Shown piece after piece: positions 46,761 to 61,700 of a stretch of 64,000 bases of DNA. The DNA lies in assembly GCF_032854445.1 (NCBI RefSeq), contig NC_088302.1:44986521-45050520 (forward strand), given 5' to 3'. Each line of letters begins with the position of its first letter. The stretch's first letter is position 1. Under the pieces are notes generated by a model. It made no database searches. It saw only the letters and a list, made by a program, of their open reading frames with translations, and had not been told where the DNA came from. This DNA comes from Liolophura sinensis. Lineage: Eukaryota; Mollusca; Polyplacophora; Chitonida; Chitonidae. The translations under genes and the position numbers were made by a program.

Positions 46761-49700
46761 ATGATGGCGGATGAACATTTCGTATCGAAGGAGGAGCGTT
46801 TACGGTCCCCGCGTCTGGGTTCACGGGGAGGGAGATCCACTAGCCCGACCCACAGCGCTCACTGCAACCTCCTCAGACACAGCATCCTGAAAGTGTCAGA
46901 AAACAAAAAAGCCAAAAAGGTTCGCTTCTATCGAAATGGCGATCGCTTCTTTGACGGTATGGTGTACGCGGTTTCCCCAGAGCGATTCCGCACTTTTGAG
47001 AGCCTTATGGCCGAGTTGACAAACAGTCCAATCTGTGACAAAACCGTGCTTCCTAACGGCGTTCGCCACGTGTTTTCCCTTGACGGTTCCCGTAAAATAA
47101 GCGACCTTAGCGAGCTGGAGGAGGGCGAAAGCTACGTGTGTGCCTCCACCGACGTCTTCAAGTGTATTGACTATTCCCGAAGTTCCACGCCGTGCTGGAA
47201 TGTCAACGTGAAGGGCTCCGAGTCTCAGACTGACGGCATGGCATCGCCAATTTCCAGAGAGAGTAATGGCGACTTTTACATAGACGATATGCGCGACTTT
47301 ATACGGCCCAAACTTATCACGGTTGTCAGGAATGGCTCCAGGCCACGGAAAGCAGTCCGCATACTACTGAACAAGAAGACAGCGCACAGCTTTGACCAGG
47401 TGCTGACGGATATCACAGAGGCTATCAAGCTGGACACTGGGGCAGTAAGGAAACTCTACACCATTGATGGCAAACATGTGAGTATTGTACAGGCTTCCCA
47501 TTGATTCATTGAAAATACTCGAATTTGATTGAGAGGTTTTCAGTTCAAGTCATTGAAATTCCTTGAAAATTATTTTTTGTTTGGTGGGTGGGTGGGTGGG
47601 GGGGGGGGGGTGGGTGGGTGAAAAATGGGCCAATATTATTTATTAGTGTTAAGTACACTTACACAACACTTTGTTCATTAATATTTCATAATATTCCTCA
47701 TTGACTTATGGCAATATAACCTACATACATCATTTACAGAAAACTTTAAGAGAATTCTGATTTAAAAAGTTTTGTGATAGTGGCCAGGTCGGTATTGTAT
47801 TATGTACCAAACTGTACTCGACTGATGATCAGGCTATCAATTAATACAGTACTGTTTAATTTCTTTAAGGTGTGTGCTTAACTGAATGTCCTTGAAAGTA
47901 TTGCAAAACATCAGGTCCATCAAAAATATTTTCTTCCATTGGTGAGGACCCTGATCTAACTAAAAGTTCTGCGATATCAGTTTAAATTGATACTCAAGTA
48001 AGCGGAGATGTTTTAGTGACTGTAATTACAGTTCTTCATTTACTGCTTTAATGTACTTTTTAAGCTTTTTAAGATCAGCTTTCAAATCTTTTTTTGCATT
48101 GGAATTGAGGATGCACTTGTTACCAAGCTGAACTTGTGACGCAAAGGCAACTTTAATTAAATGCTTGAATCTTTTCGGTAGTTGTATGTAATGAAGTGGT
48201 TTGAGTGAAATGAAGGGTAACCGGTGTCACTTTGAGTGCACCGGTTGACAGATGGGGAGAGAGATAAAGAGGTCTTCATTAAACCAAGAGAGGGTTGGGG
48301 TGTGAGGGGCTATGGCATTGTGGGGGAGGACGGCAATTTGGACTCTTGTTCATGACCTTTAGGCACAATTCTTGAGAATAGAGATGAATTTTTGAGCATA
48401 CTGAGACTTGTAACCATTCAGCTTTCCCCATTTGCCTCTCCTCGGACAGATATAAAATCTTATGCCTTAAGGATCATTTTAGCAATTCCCCAAAGCTGCA
48501 TAAATGACTGGAAGTTCACAAATAATTAGAGACAAAAGTTTGCCTCGAAATAAAGAGGCTCGTGCAATCAATAACTTTATATGAACTTGAACTATAGGAC
48601 TATTGCCCTTGTGTGAACCCTCGTCCAAATATTTCTAGAGAAAGCTCGATAATCAGAAAGGCTGTGTGAAATGAATTATTTACCCTGTGGTGTACAAAAG
48701 AGTTAACAATCTGTGATTATAGGTATATGTAATTTGGGGAGTTAACCAAGCACAAAATTGGCAGCCTCTTCCTGGCTACACCTACTTATAGGTGTAGGAG
48801 TTATCAGACCTGCTCAGGGAACATTGTATGTACAGAATCATCATGGGTATATGACATGATTGGCACATGTACTGCTGTGGAAATTGGTCAGGCAGTGGTT
48901 AAGCTCGAGCCTCTGTGGAATTATTACACGTGGCAGGTTAAAGAATATCTAATACATTGTTGAAGTGTATTGTTAATAATTATCTTAACTGAGTCAGATT
49001 GCTGCATTTTAATGAGTTTGAAGTGCCTAAGTTACCCTAGTTTTAACTCAGTCAGTTGTCATTGTCTAAGGAAGCAGAGTGGTCATTCATCACAGATTCC
49101 CTTGGCTGAACATCTCTGTACAGACTCTATTAATACACTTATTTGTGGTTTCCACATCATGTGTCCAGTGTGGCAGAGATGATGGAATTAAGAGATAAAC
49201 TATCAGAGCCTGCAGTATTAGCAGCTGTCACCAGTGGGCAGTATTGACAGGCACAAGGGGAAAGGTTACTCCTGTTAACAGGATGTCCACTCTCCCCACA
49301 TGTCCATATTGGCAAATCTGAGCCTGTGTGGCCGAATACTCAATGACAGCACACTACATTATACTTCCACACTGCTTAAACATCCCTTAGATATGCACTG
49401 AGTTATTTCTTGTACATTTCAGTTACTTCTAAACCCAACTGTTTTCTTATTTGACCTTCCAGAGTTTTTTTTTCTTGGTGTAGATGTACGCTATAGTATA
49501 GTTTTGGTTTTGACCCATTTTTTCCTGTTTATAACAGAAACTTTTTGATTATGTTGATAAGAATATACAAATTGATCCTTGACTCTTTTTGTTTCCTAGA
49601 TTGATCCTGCAAATGAAGACAAGGGTTAAACTTTAGTGCATTTTGTAGAGTACATTTTCAAGTCTGATGCCCTAACAGTAATTCTTCTACCTGAATTACA

Positions 49701-52700
49701 CTCTCAATGTTGACTTAAATAAATGGCTTTAATAACTGGGTTCATTATCGACACACCTATCTTAGCTACAGTAATCAAATTGTTTAGCTCATGGTCTGGA
49801 CTCACCACTGGCTCACCTACCTATTGAAAAACAAAAAAGTTCACCTCTAATATTTGCATGACACCAACCACTCCAAAATGATTGTCTCAAAACCTGTGGT
49901 CACCAATGACTCACCCACAAAATTGGCTTGTGGTCATCACCAACACCCATCCACCCAGACTACACTCATAATGGTTGACTCAAGATTTCACAGATGATCA
50001 CTAACTAATCCAACAAAACTGGTGTGTGGTCATCACTGACACACCCAGACCACCCAGATTACACTCCCAATCGTGGACTGAAGACCTCACAGATCATCAC
50101 TCACTCACCCAACAAAATTGGCTTGTGGTCATCACTGACACACCCAGACCACCCTCCTAATGGTTGACTCAAAACCTCACAGATCATCACTCACTCACCC
50201 AACAAAACTGGCTTGTGGTCATCACTGACACACCCAGACCACCCATACTACACTCCTAATGGTTGACTCAAGACCTCAATGTTCATCACTCACTAACCCA
50301 ACAAAACTGGCTTGTGGTCATCACTGACACACCCAGACCATCCAAACTACGGTCCTAATGGTTGACTCAAGACCTCACAGATCATCACTCACTCACCCAA
50401 CAAAACTGGTGTGTGGTCATCACTGACACACCCAGACCACCCAGACTACGCTCCTAATGGTTAACTCAAGACCTCACAGATCATCACTCACTCACCCAAC
50501 AAAACTGGCTTGTGGGCATCACTGACACACCCAGACCACCCAGACTACACTCCCAGTGGTTGACTCAAGGCCTCATTCACTAACCCAACAAAACTGGTGT
50601 GTGGTCATCACTGACACGCCCAGACCACCCAAACTACACTCCCAATGGTTGACTCAAGGCCTCACTTACTAACCCAACAAAACTGGTGTGTGGTCATCAC
50701 TGACACACCCAGACCACCCATACTGCGCTCCTAATGGTTGACTCAAGACCTCACAGATCATCAATCACTCACCCTACAAAACTGGTGTGTGGTCATCACT
50801 GACACACCCAGACCACACATCCAGTGGTTGACTCAAGACCTCACAGATCATCACTCTCTCACCCAACAAAACTGGCTTGTGGTCATCACTGACACACCCA
50901 GACCATCCAAGCTGCGCTCCTAATGGTTGACTCAAGACCTCAATGTTCATCACTCACTCACCCAACAAAACTGGTGTGTGGTCATCACTGACACACCCAG
51001 ACCATCCAAACTACGGTCCTAATGGTTGACTCAAGACCTCACAGATCATCACTCACTCACCCAACAAAACTGGCTTGTGGTCATCACTGACACACCCAGA
51101 CCACCCAGACTACACACCCAGTGGTTGACTCAAGGCCTCACTCACTAACCCAACAAAGCTGGTGTGTGGTCATCACTGACACGCCCAGACCACCCAAACT
51201 ACACTCCCAATGGTTGACTCAAGGCCTCACTTACTAACCCAACAAAACTGGTGTGTGGTCATCACTGACACACCCAGACCGCCCATACTGCGCTCCTAAT
51301 GGTTGACTCAAGACCTCACAGATCATCAATCACTCACCCTACAAAACTGGTGTGTGGTCATCACTGACACACCCAGACCACACATCCAGTGGTTGACTCA
51401 AGACCTCACAGATCATCACTCTCTCACCCAACAAAACTGGCTTGTGGTCATCACTGACACACCCAGACCATCCAAGCTGTGCTCCTAATGGTTGACTCAA
51501 GACCTCAATGTTCATCACTCACTAACCCAACAAAACTGGTGTGTGGTCATCACTGACACACCCAGACCATCCAAACTACGGTCCTAATGGTTGACTCAAG
51601 ACCTCACAGATCATCACTCACTCACCCAACAAAACTGGCTTGTGGTCATCACTGACACACCCAGACCACTACACTCCTAATGGATGACTCAAGACCTCAC
51701 AGATCATCACTCACTCACCCAACAAAACTGGCTTGTGGTCATCACTGACACACCCAAACCACCCAGACTACACACCCAGTGGTTGACTCAAGGCCTCACT
51801 CACTAACCCAACAAAACTGGTGTGTGGTCATCACTGACACGCCCAGACCACCCAAACTACACTCCCAATGGTTGACTCAAGGCCTCACTTACTAACCCAA
51901 CAAAACTGGTGTGTGGTCATCACTGACACACCCAGACCATGCAAACTACACTCTCAATGGTTGACTCAAGACCTCACAGATCATCACTCAATAACCCAAC
52001 AAAACTGGCGTGTGGTCATCACTGACACACCCAGACTACGCTCCTAATGGTTGACTCAAGACCTCACAGATCATCACCCACTCACCCAACAAAACTGGCT
52101 TGTGGTCATCACTGACACACCCAGACCACCCATACTACACTCCTAATGGTTGACTCAAGACCTCAATGTTCATCACTCACTAACCCAACAAAACTGGTGT
52201 GTGGTCATCACTGACACACCCAGACCATCCAAACTACGGTCCTAATGGTTGACTCAAGACCTCACAGATCATCACTCACTCACCCAACAAAACTGGCTTG
52301 TGGTCATCACTGACACACCCAGACCACCCATACTACACTCCTAATGGTTGACTCAAGACCTCAATGTTCATCACTCACTAACCCAACAAAACTGGTGTGT
52401 GGTCATCACTGACACACCCAGACCACCCATACTACGCTCCTAATGGTTGACTCAAGACCTCAATGTTCATCACTCACTAACCCAACAAAACTGGTGTGTG
52501 GTCATCACTGACACACCCAGACCACCCAGACTACACTCCTAATGGTTGACTCAAGACCTCACAGATCATCACTCACTCACCCAACAAAACTGGTGTGTGG
52601 TCATCACTGAGACACCCAGACCACCCATACTACACTCCTAATGGTTGATTCAAGACCTCACAGATCATCACTCACTCACCCAACAAAACTGGTTTGTGGT

Positions 52701-55700
52701 CATCACTGACACACCCAGACCACCCAAGCTACGCTCCTAATGGTTGACTCAAGACTTCACAGATCATCACTCACTCACCCAACAAAACTGGTGTGTGGTC
52801 ATCACTGACACACCCAGACCACCCAGACTACGCTCCTAATGGTTAACTCAAGACCTCACAGATCATCACTCACTCACGCAACAAAACTGGCTTGTGGTCA
52901 TCGCTGACAAACCCAGACCACGCTTCTAATGGTTGACTCAAGACCTCACAGATCATCACTCACTCACCCAACAAAACTGGCTTGTGGTCATCACTGACAC
53001 ACCTAGAAAATCCAAACTACGGTCATAATGGTTGACTCAAGACCTCACAGATCATCACTTACTAACCCAACAAAACTGGCGTGTGGTCATCACTGACACA
53101 CCCAGACCACCCATACTACACTCCTAATGGTTGACTCAAGACCTCACAGATCATCACTCACTCACCCAACAAAACTGGCTTGTGGTCATCACTGACACAC
53201 CTAGACCATCCAAACTACGGTCCTAATGGTTGACTCAAGACCTCAAAGATCATCATTCACTCACCCAACAAAACTGGCTTGTGGTCATCACTGACACACC
53301 TAGACCATCCAAACTACGGTCCTAATGGTTGACTCAAGACCTCACAGATCATCATTCACTCACCCAACAAAACTGGCTTGTGGTCATCACTGACACGCCC
53401 AGACCACCCAGACTACACTCCTAATGGTTGACTCAAGACCTCACAGATCATCACTCACTCACCCAACAAAACTGGCTTGTGGTCATCACTGACACACCCA
53501 GACTACATTCCTAATGGTTGACTCAAGACCTCACAGATCATCACTCACTCACCCAACAAAACTGGTGTGTGGTCATCACTGAGACACCCAGACCACCCAT
53601 ACTACACTCCTAATGGTTGACTCAAGACCTCACAGATCATCATTCACTCACCCAACAAAACTGGCTTGTGGTCATCACTGACACACCCAGACCACCCAGA
53701 CTACACTCCTAATGGTTGACTCAAGACCTCACAGATCATCACTTACTCACCCAACAAAACTGGCTTGTGGTCATCACTGACACACCCAGACCACCCAGAC
53801 TACACTCCTAATGGTTGACTCAAGACCTCACAGATCATCACTCACTCACCCAACAAAACTGGCTTGTGGTCATCACTGACACACCCAGACCACCCAGACT
53901 ACACATCCAGTGGTGGACTAAAGGTCTCAATGATCATCACTCACTCACCCACAGAACCTGCTTGTGGTCATCACTCAGACACCTGCTCTAACTATACCAC
54001 CTTAATTCCTCAAGCTTTTTGCATATGACAGAGCAACTTTAAATGCAAGTTATGCACATTTTATGAGACAAATCTACATTGGTTGGATTGGCCAGTTTCA
54101 GGTCTTCACGTAAAGTGTAATTTTATCAGTCTACACAGAAATATGTTTTCAGAATATGCTTGAATAAACACTTTGCAAACAATGCGAAAACGTTGAAGAA
54201 TTACAGTACATACATATGCTCCTAACAGTTAGTACTCTGCTTTCAGTCATCACCAACAAAATCTCCCTGCATCTGGGACTTAAGTCGGCTCCTTAAGTCC
54301 CCACAGAGTGAACCAATTGTTTCTTCACCCCAAAGGTATAATTGGAAAGTGCCCTTTGTTGTAATAATGACATCATTGTTAACTGGTCACTCTTGACTGA
54401 TTAGCCATCCCCTGAACTGTAAATGACCATCTGTAACTCCCTCATATATGACTCAGAGAGGATAAAGGCCTTAGTGGACCATCCAGTATATGTGTTCAGA
54501 GGCCATCATTATATGTATCTGCTGTGAATGGCCATGTGGTCAGAGGGACATCAGTATGCATTACTGCATGGTAATGTGATATGCTCATCATGTATTGTGG
54601 ATATGGGCTTTGTCTTGATGCAATATGACAAAGAGTTCTTTGTATTTAGTATTATGTGAACGGAACAATACATTCACATTTGTCCCTCAACACATTATTG
54701 CTGTGTTGCAACTGTTCTTTGCAAGATCATTTATATGCAACAGTGGATGGAGATACTACATGTACATTTATACAGTGATAATATTTTATGGCACTGTGTA
54801 GGTGTTCACGGATCAATTTTATATTAGTGTGTGGCACCTAAGATAAGTTTCATTTTCCAAATTTAATGTAATAATATTTATTTATTTCATTGGAGTTTTG
54901 TGCAGTACTCAAGAGTACTTGACTTATACGAATGTGGAAAACATAATATGGTGGGAGGAAAAATGTAATAATATATGAGATTATTCCTATGCACTCTATC
55001 ACTATGCATTTTATGGCTTGGCACAATTCGCACCATTACTTAATGATAATTATAATCACGATAAGAGGAATATATATTTTGTAATTTGTAGTAAACATGA
55101 AATCTTCTTAGTGAATGAAAATGCTGTAGTCACAGCTAGAGAAAAACAAAACAGTATTGCTAAAAAAATGTGTAAGGTAATAATTTCTTAATTTTGTTTT
55201 AATAGTTTGGTAGGCAATAAAGTGTGAAACTTCCACACATCTATCTCAAAAACAATTTAGTAAAATGTTTATGTATTCAGTTGGCTTTATGTATATAATC
55301 TTTTAACAAAAAATTTCTTTTTACAAAATAACATTTGAAAATAATGACAGAATTATTTCACAGATCTGATCGAGGTTGACAAGACCCAACCACTTCCATT
55401 GTGCGTTTAAAGAAAGGCTCAGGTATTTTATTTCACATATTAGGTAACTGATGAGAAGTCAACGTGTTGGCGGCCCTACACTTGGCAGGTGATAATATAT
55501 GTAACTTAATTTGGACCAACGCAAAGTACAATTGCCCTAGAATCAATGTAGATCATCCATTACGCCTGGCCTGGCTCGGTATTTCAACTCTAGCACTGTA
55601 AATCACCTGAATTTTTGCCCAAAAAGTGCATTTTGGAGGCAAATAAATGTCATAAAATACTACTTTTTGTAAAAAAAATTTCCAGTAAAATGTTGTCCTT

Positions 55701-58700
55701 CTCAAACGTGCAAGGGCATTTACAAGGTAAATAAAAAAGATCAGGAATGAGTGACTTTGTTATGGGCAAATTTTTTAGGTAATTTACATTACCGGCAAAC
55801 AGTATGTGATTACATAAGCTACAGTAATCACGTCGTCAGCCCTTGTAGTTATATATCATTAAGCTGAGGAGTGGGTTTATACTGGCTCACGAGGATAAGG
55901 TGTTCAGAACTCTTAGTGACCTGATCAGGTAGAGAGTTATCTGAGACAAGCTGATTGATCACACACCTGTGCTGACCACTTTGGGACTGATCAGCGCATG
56001 CCAAGCCCAGCCACGATGTTGTCTTTATTTGTTATAACCCCTAAATATTAACAATACACCCCACAAAAAGGCCTGTATCCACCACCAACCACCCCGCCCC
56101 CCTTCCATGGGGCCCTCCATTAATAAGTTTTCTTAGAAAAACTTTGTTTAAGGGAGATGCAAAGTATCAGGTGCTATCACATAACAGAGTTACATTATAA
56201 ATTTGATTCATTACAGAAACTACTCACAATGCACCCTGGTCAGTAACAAACAAGGTGGCTTTTTTTATTCTCTTTCCACTTTTTTGTTGTCTTATTCCAC
56301 CCTGTATATTTTTATTCCCTCCTCACCACAGCCCGATCAGTGATATATAATGGTGACGGTAAGCTAGTGTTTAATACCTGGGTCTACCTGGTCGATGTAT
56401 GGACTCCTCACCCCAGGCAGGTTAAGTAGCCCTTAAGATGGCATGGATTACCTGTAGGTCTTCTGTGTCAGATTTTTTAATGATGCTTGTTCTTTAGTAG
56501 TTTGTTTGCTACTTTCTTTTTATGACACCCAAACTGATTGAAGAAAGTTTACAAAATACTGTTTGTGTCGATCTTCTGTGTACATAAAAACCATGTTAGG
56601 ATTCTTTGTGTTGGATGGAAGCCAATTGTTCCTGCACACCCGAATCTGTAACAGGTATGAAGTAAAATGCAAAAATTTCAATAGTGGATAGACCAGAGCT
56701 AGAGAGTATTGGCGTGCTCTTTAACAAATGTATACCATTTCTGTGAAATTCATGCACATGTAAAAAGTGTGCTGTAAATGTTTTAAAAACTGGTACATGA
56801 TAGGTTTTTAAAAACCGGGCATGTATTCCTTTTTTCTCTAATTTAAACTTTACAGATGCTATATGTATCGACGATTTAATGTGTAGTACATTCCTGGAGT
56901 GGGAAGTTAAAATTGACGCACTTGCTTAAATCTGTGAAGATTGCTGATGTTTACCATAGGAATCCACTCAGTAGGCATGCGTGCATTTGTTAAGTATAAA
57001 CCACACTGTTTTTCCGTTACTGTAAGATGTGTTTTACTCAGAGCTATTTTTATCCATTCTGTTACCTTGTTAATAATTTACAGAGCAGTTAAGAAGACCT
57101 AAACACTGTATCAGCTTTAGTTTCATGTTACAATCCCATTAGCACTGGTTAGTCACTGTGGAGGCTTCCAGCTTCAGGATGTAATCCTCCCATAGGCTTT
57201 AGAGATGAGGGATGCACCCCTTCTTATCACCCAGATCTATAAAACATCCGTTATAGCATGACTATAGAAGAGTGGTGCAGTTTGCATGTCTCTCTTTGCA
57301 TAGATTTGTTCCCTTAGCAATGTTAAGTCAGTTTGACCACCTTTGATGGTCTTCTGTTTGGTATTGTTTTGTTATTCCCAAAGCCCTGTCAGTTACTAAT
57401 ATATTGACCACCTAACGTTTTTAGGGGTTTTTTGTGACACCTATTTCCGCATCTATTACCCTTTTGGTACTAATAGCTTGCCTGTATTAATTACCTAGGA
57501 CTACAGATTATTAGTATTCTAATTTGGACATGCCCTATATTCTATTTTTTGGCTGTAATTTGGTCAAATCTAATTTATAAACACATTTTTGATAATTTGG
57601 AGGTTATAGAAATCATATAGAAAGCATATTTTTACCTTGAAATTAATTCACCTGCAGTTATTATATGGATGAAATGAATGTTTTTCCTTACACATTGAAT
57701 TTATTCAAAATATGCTATGGCTTGTGCTGGCTTATTTTGTGACACTTTGTATTTTGGGTATGGCATTTTTCCATCATGCAAAAGGTGGAATCTAAAGTCA
57801 CAGTAGTTTCATCACCATTATAGTGAACATTGCACTAGTTTTTGCTTTCGTCAACTGTATCATCTCATATACTTTTTCAAATATGAGGAAACTGTTATCA
57901 GGCTCTGACATTTGAACAGCTGGCTGAGGAGGGTTAAAAGGGGCAGTAATTTAACTGAAGTTTCTTTGTTTCCAATCTAATTGCCTTACACGTTGAAAAA
58001 TGAGCATGGCGTCATAATTTAAAGAGTTTTTGAATGTTACCTCTGAAGAGCATTATCAACATGTCGTAATTGAAACGAAAAGTGCAGCTCCTTGAATGGT
58101 TCCCCCTATAATAGTGAGTCAGATTTTTACAATAATCTTGGGCCCCTGGGGAGGTAAATTCACAATCAGTCAACATACGGAGTCAGTCCCAAACATTCCA
58201 ACCACTTGACTGGGTCTCCATGTCGTTCTTGATTAAATGCTATCAGCTCGGAGGAGAATGTTGCAAATTGTTAGTTGAGACCACAGACAAATGTCCCTGT
58301 GACTGTGCTCAGTGGTTCGTCGGTGGTTGATATTGCTTATGACTCACTGCTGGCCAGATATCGTACTGAATAAAATGATGCTGTAGTGATGGACTGATAT
58401 TTCTGCTGCTAGAGATAATGGTTTTACCATCGGCAGACAAGTGTAATGAATATGATCCCGTTAAAGATTATTACAGGGCTATAGAGTGTGCTCAATAGTT
58501 ATTGAGTTATGACAAAATTTGAAGAAGAAAAAAATAAAACAGAGAAGAAATACAATTTCAGCAAACTATGGTGATTATTAAATAATGCGTTGTATTCTTT
58601 CGTTATCTTTTTTTGAGTTTGATCTTGTTTAAAATATAATTTCACGCTACCTGTCAAAGAATACAAACATCCTATTCCAGCAAATATGTAGACGTGTAAA

Positions 58701-61700
58701 TTAAAGAATTAAACAACAATACATATGCATCTTCGTGGCAGACTAATCAGTATGTAAAGTAAATATAGATCTTAAAAAGGAATTTGATATTGAACAGTTT
58801 AGCATTACATGTATTTATCTCTGACAATTTTAGCTACTGTCATCTGAAAAATGATAATCACTTTTAAAATATACTGCCAAAGGTGAGATTTATGTAAGGG
58901 ATATATTTAGGCTCTTGCTCAGAATGACTTATCATGTTATCTGACTTTTCAGACTCAATCGTCACAGCATTTCTGCTCTGCTGTTTTGCTCTGTGTCATT
59001 AAAAGTCTTAGACCATGTAGCCACTAATCCCTGAGCATTCCTCAGTCTCCTGAATTTTATTGTTGGCCTCACAATTAAGCAGTCTGTCCATAGTTAATCA
59101 TTCCACAGTTCTGGCCAATGATTTCTGTGAGGACAGTTGGCTAGTGGCTGGACTTATACAGCACAACTGTGGCAGACCTTCAATGGCAAGGAAACTCTGC
59201 TGGCTGCTGGCCATGTCTCTGTCAGGTCATGTGTCTCACCCTCACACAGTCTACCTAAACCCTGGATGATATAACAGACTGGCCTCTCAGTTCACTGACA
59301 AACTGCCTAACCCCCAGCAGTATTGATCAGTTGTCCATATTTATTCCTCGTCTAGATGCTGCTGCGTTGGCACTACACCATGTGGATATTTTCCCATATT
59401 GACCCTTGTGTAAACCCTCCCAAATCTGCAAGAGGAAGATATGTGAACTGTACAAGAGGACAGTCAGCATACGTACTTATGGGGAATCATCCTCAGGAAA
59501 AACACACCTCTATGGGCTCAGTGTTGTTGGTTTGGATGTAACCAAATTCCAGTTGTGAAACCCTTCACTTACAGATTAGCATCTTTATTTGCCAAAGAGT
59601 ATCTCCCAATTTCCGGCAGCACAAATTGTGAATCTATAGGCCTACAAAAAAAAAAAAAACACAGGCACTATAGATAGTACATGCATTGTCAGAATCACAG
59701 GGTAGTTACTCCACAAGCACTCATTTACACATGAACCTGACACATGATATTGTGCATGGACCTGAATATCTGTAAGTAGAATCTGTAAGGCAGAATCTGT
59801 AAGTAATATTACATCACATGTGATCTGTTGTCAGTGCTCCACCCATGCAGCTGCAATTAGAATTCTACCCAGGAACTATAGTTATATAGTTCCCTTTATA
59901 ACAATGCAGCACAGACATGATTTGTAACCAGTAGCTTTATTTCTCTGTAACTAGTTACCTAATCATGCATGCTCTTAACTAGAGGATTGTAGGAGCTCAA
60001 TCAGGCTCTGTAGCCAGTAGCACAGCCATGGTGGAATAGCAATGGTCAATGTTAAATCAGTTGCTCAACATGGAACCAAGAGTAACCTAGTAGCACAACC
60101 AAAGTCTTAAAATTGTAGCATGCAAGTAAATGAGTAGCACAGATATTTTCTATGACCACTCCAATACACAATTGTAGAAACCAATAGCACGTTCATGTTT
60201 TGTAATCAGTAGCGCTAACATGTTCTTCAAGCAGTAGCTCAGTTATATATATGATCAGTAACTAGCAGCTCAACAATGTTCTGTAATAGGTGTCGGTTTT
60301 AATGTTCCATGCATCTAGTGAATGAGTACCGGTACCACAGTTAGGAGTACAGCAGGAGTCTGTAACCAGTAGCACAGTATAGTACAGTAGCCTTTAGGAC
60401 AAACATGGCCTGTAACCAGAAGCGCCACCATGATTGTTTTTAACCAATAGCACCACCAGAGTCAAAGTATTAGCACCAGATTAATGACTCTGAAGCCAGT
60501 AACATAGCAATGTACTCTGAAACCAGTAGCACAACCAGTCTACCTATTACCACATCCAGAGCCTGTAACCAGTAGCACAACCAGACTGATTCTGAAACCA
60601 GTAGCACAACCAGACTGACTCTGAAACCAGTAGCACAACCAGACTGACTCTGAAACCAATAGCACCACCAGAGTCAAAGTATTAGCACCAGATTAATGAC
60701 TCTGAAGCCAGTAACACAGCAATGTACTCTGAAACCAGTAGCACAACCAGTCTACCTATTACCACATCCAGAGCCTGTAACCAGTAGCACAACCAGACTG
60801 ACTCTGAAACCAGTAGCACAACCAGACTGACTCTGAAACCAATAGCACAACCAGATTGACTCTGAAACCAGTAGCACAACCAGACTGACTCTGAAACCAG
60901 TAGCGCAACCAGATTGACTCTGAAACCAGTAGCGCAACCAGATTGACTCTGAAACCAGTAGCACTACCAGTCAGACTAATATCACAACCAGGTTTTGTAC
61001 CAAGTAGCACATCCAGATTGACCCTGAAACCAGTAGCACATCCAGATTGACTCTGAAACCAGAAGCACAACCAGATTGACTCTGATACCAGTAGCACAAC
61101 CAGTCTGTAACTATTACCACATCCAGGGCCTGTAGCCAGTAGCACAACCAGATTGACTCTGATACCAGTAGCACATCCAGATTGACTCTGAAACCAGAAG
61201 CACAACCAGATTGACTCTGATATCAGTAGCACAACCAGTCTGTAACTATTACCACATCGAGGGCCTGTAGCCAGTAGCACAACCAGATTGACTCTGATAT
61301 CAGTAGCACAACCAGTCTGTAACTATTACCACATCGAGTGCCTGTAGCCAGTAGCACAACCAGATTGACTCTGATATCAGTAGCACAACCAGTCTGTAAC
61401 TATTACCACATCGAGGGCCTGTAGCCAGTAGCACAACCAGATTGACTCTGAAACCAGTGACACAACCAATCTAACCATTACCACATTCATGGCCTGTAGT
61501 CAGTAGCACAACCAGATTTTGTAACAAGTAGCATAACCAGAGTGTGTAGCCAGTAGCATAACCAGGTCCCAGTAATGAAACACCAGTTCCTAATGTTTAG
61601 GCATTATTATGGTAGAAAAAAAGTAGCCAATGGCTATTCCAAGACCTGCAATTATAAGAAGTGGTCTGTGATCTTGTACATGTATTACACATATGATACT

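Noticed and set aside
49860-53985. CRISPR-like array of repeats and spacers
   Set aside because: The whole unit is repeated with no unique spacers, and the context is a eukaryotic intron.
59060-59541. Two small open frames in the DCLK intron
   Set aside because: No recognisable domain, no splice-site support and no repeat of codon bias like that of the neighbouring exons.
60759-61280. Antisense 173-codon frame in the 29 bp array
   Set aside because: By-product of a stop-free satellite unit; peptide is purely repetitive.
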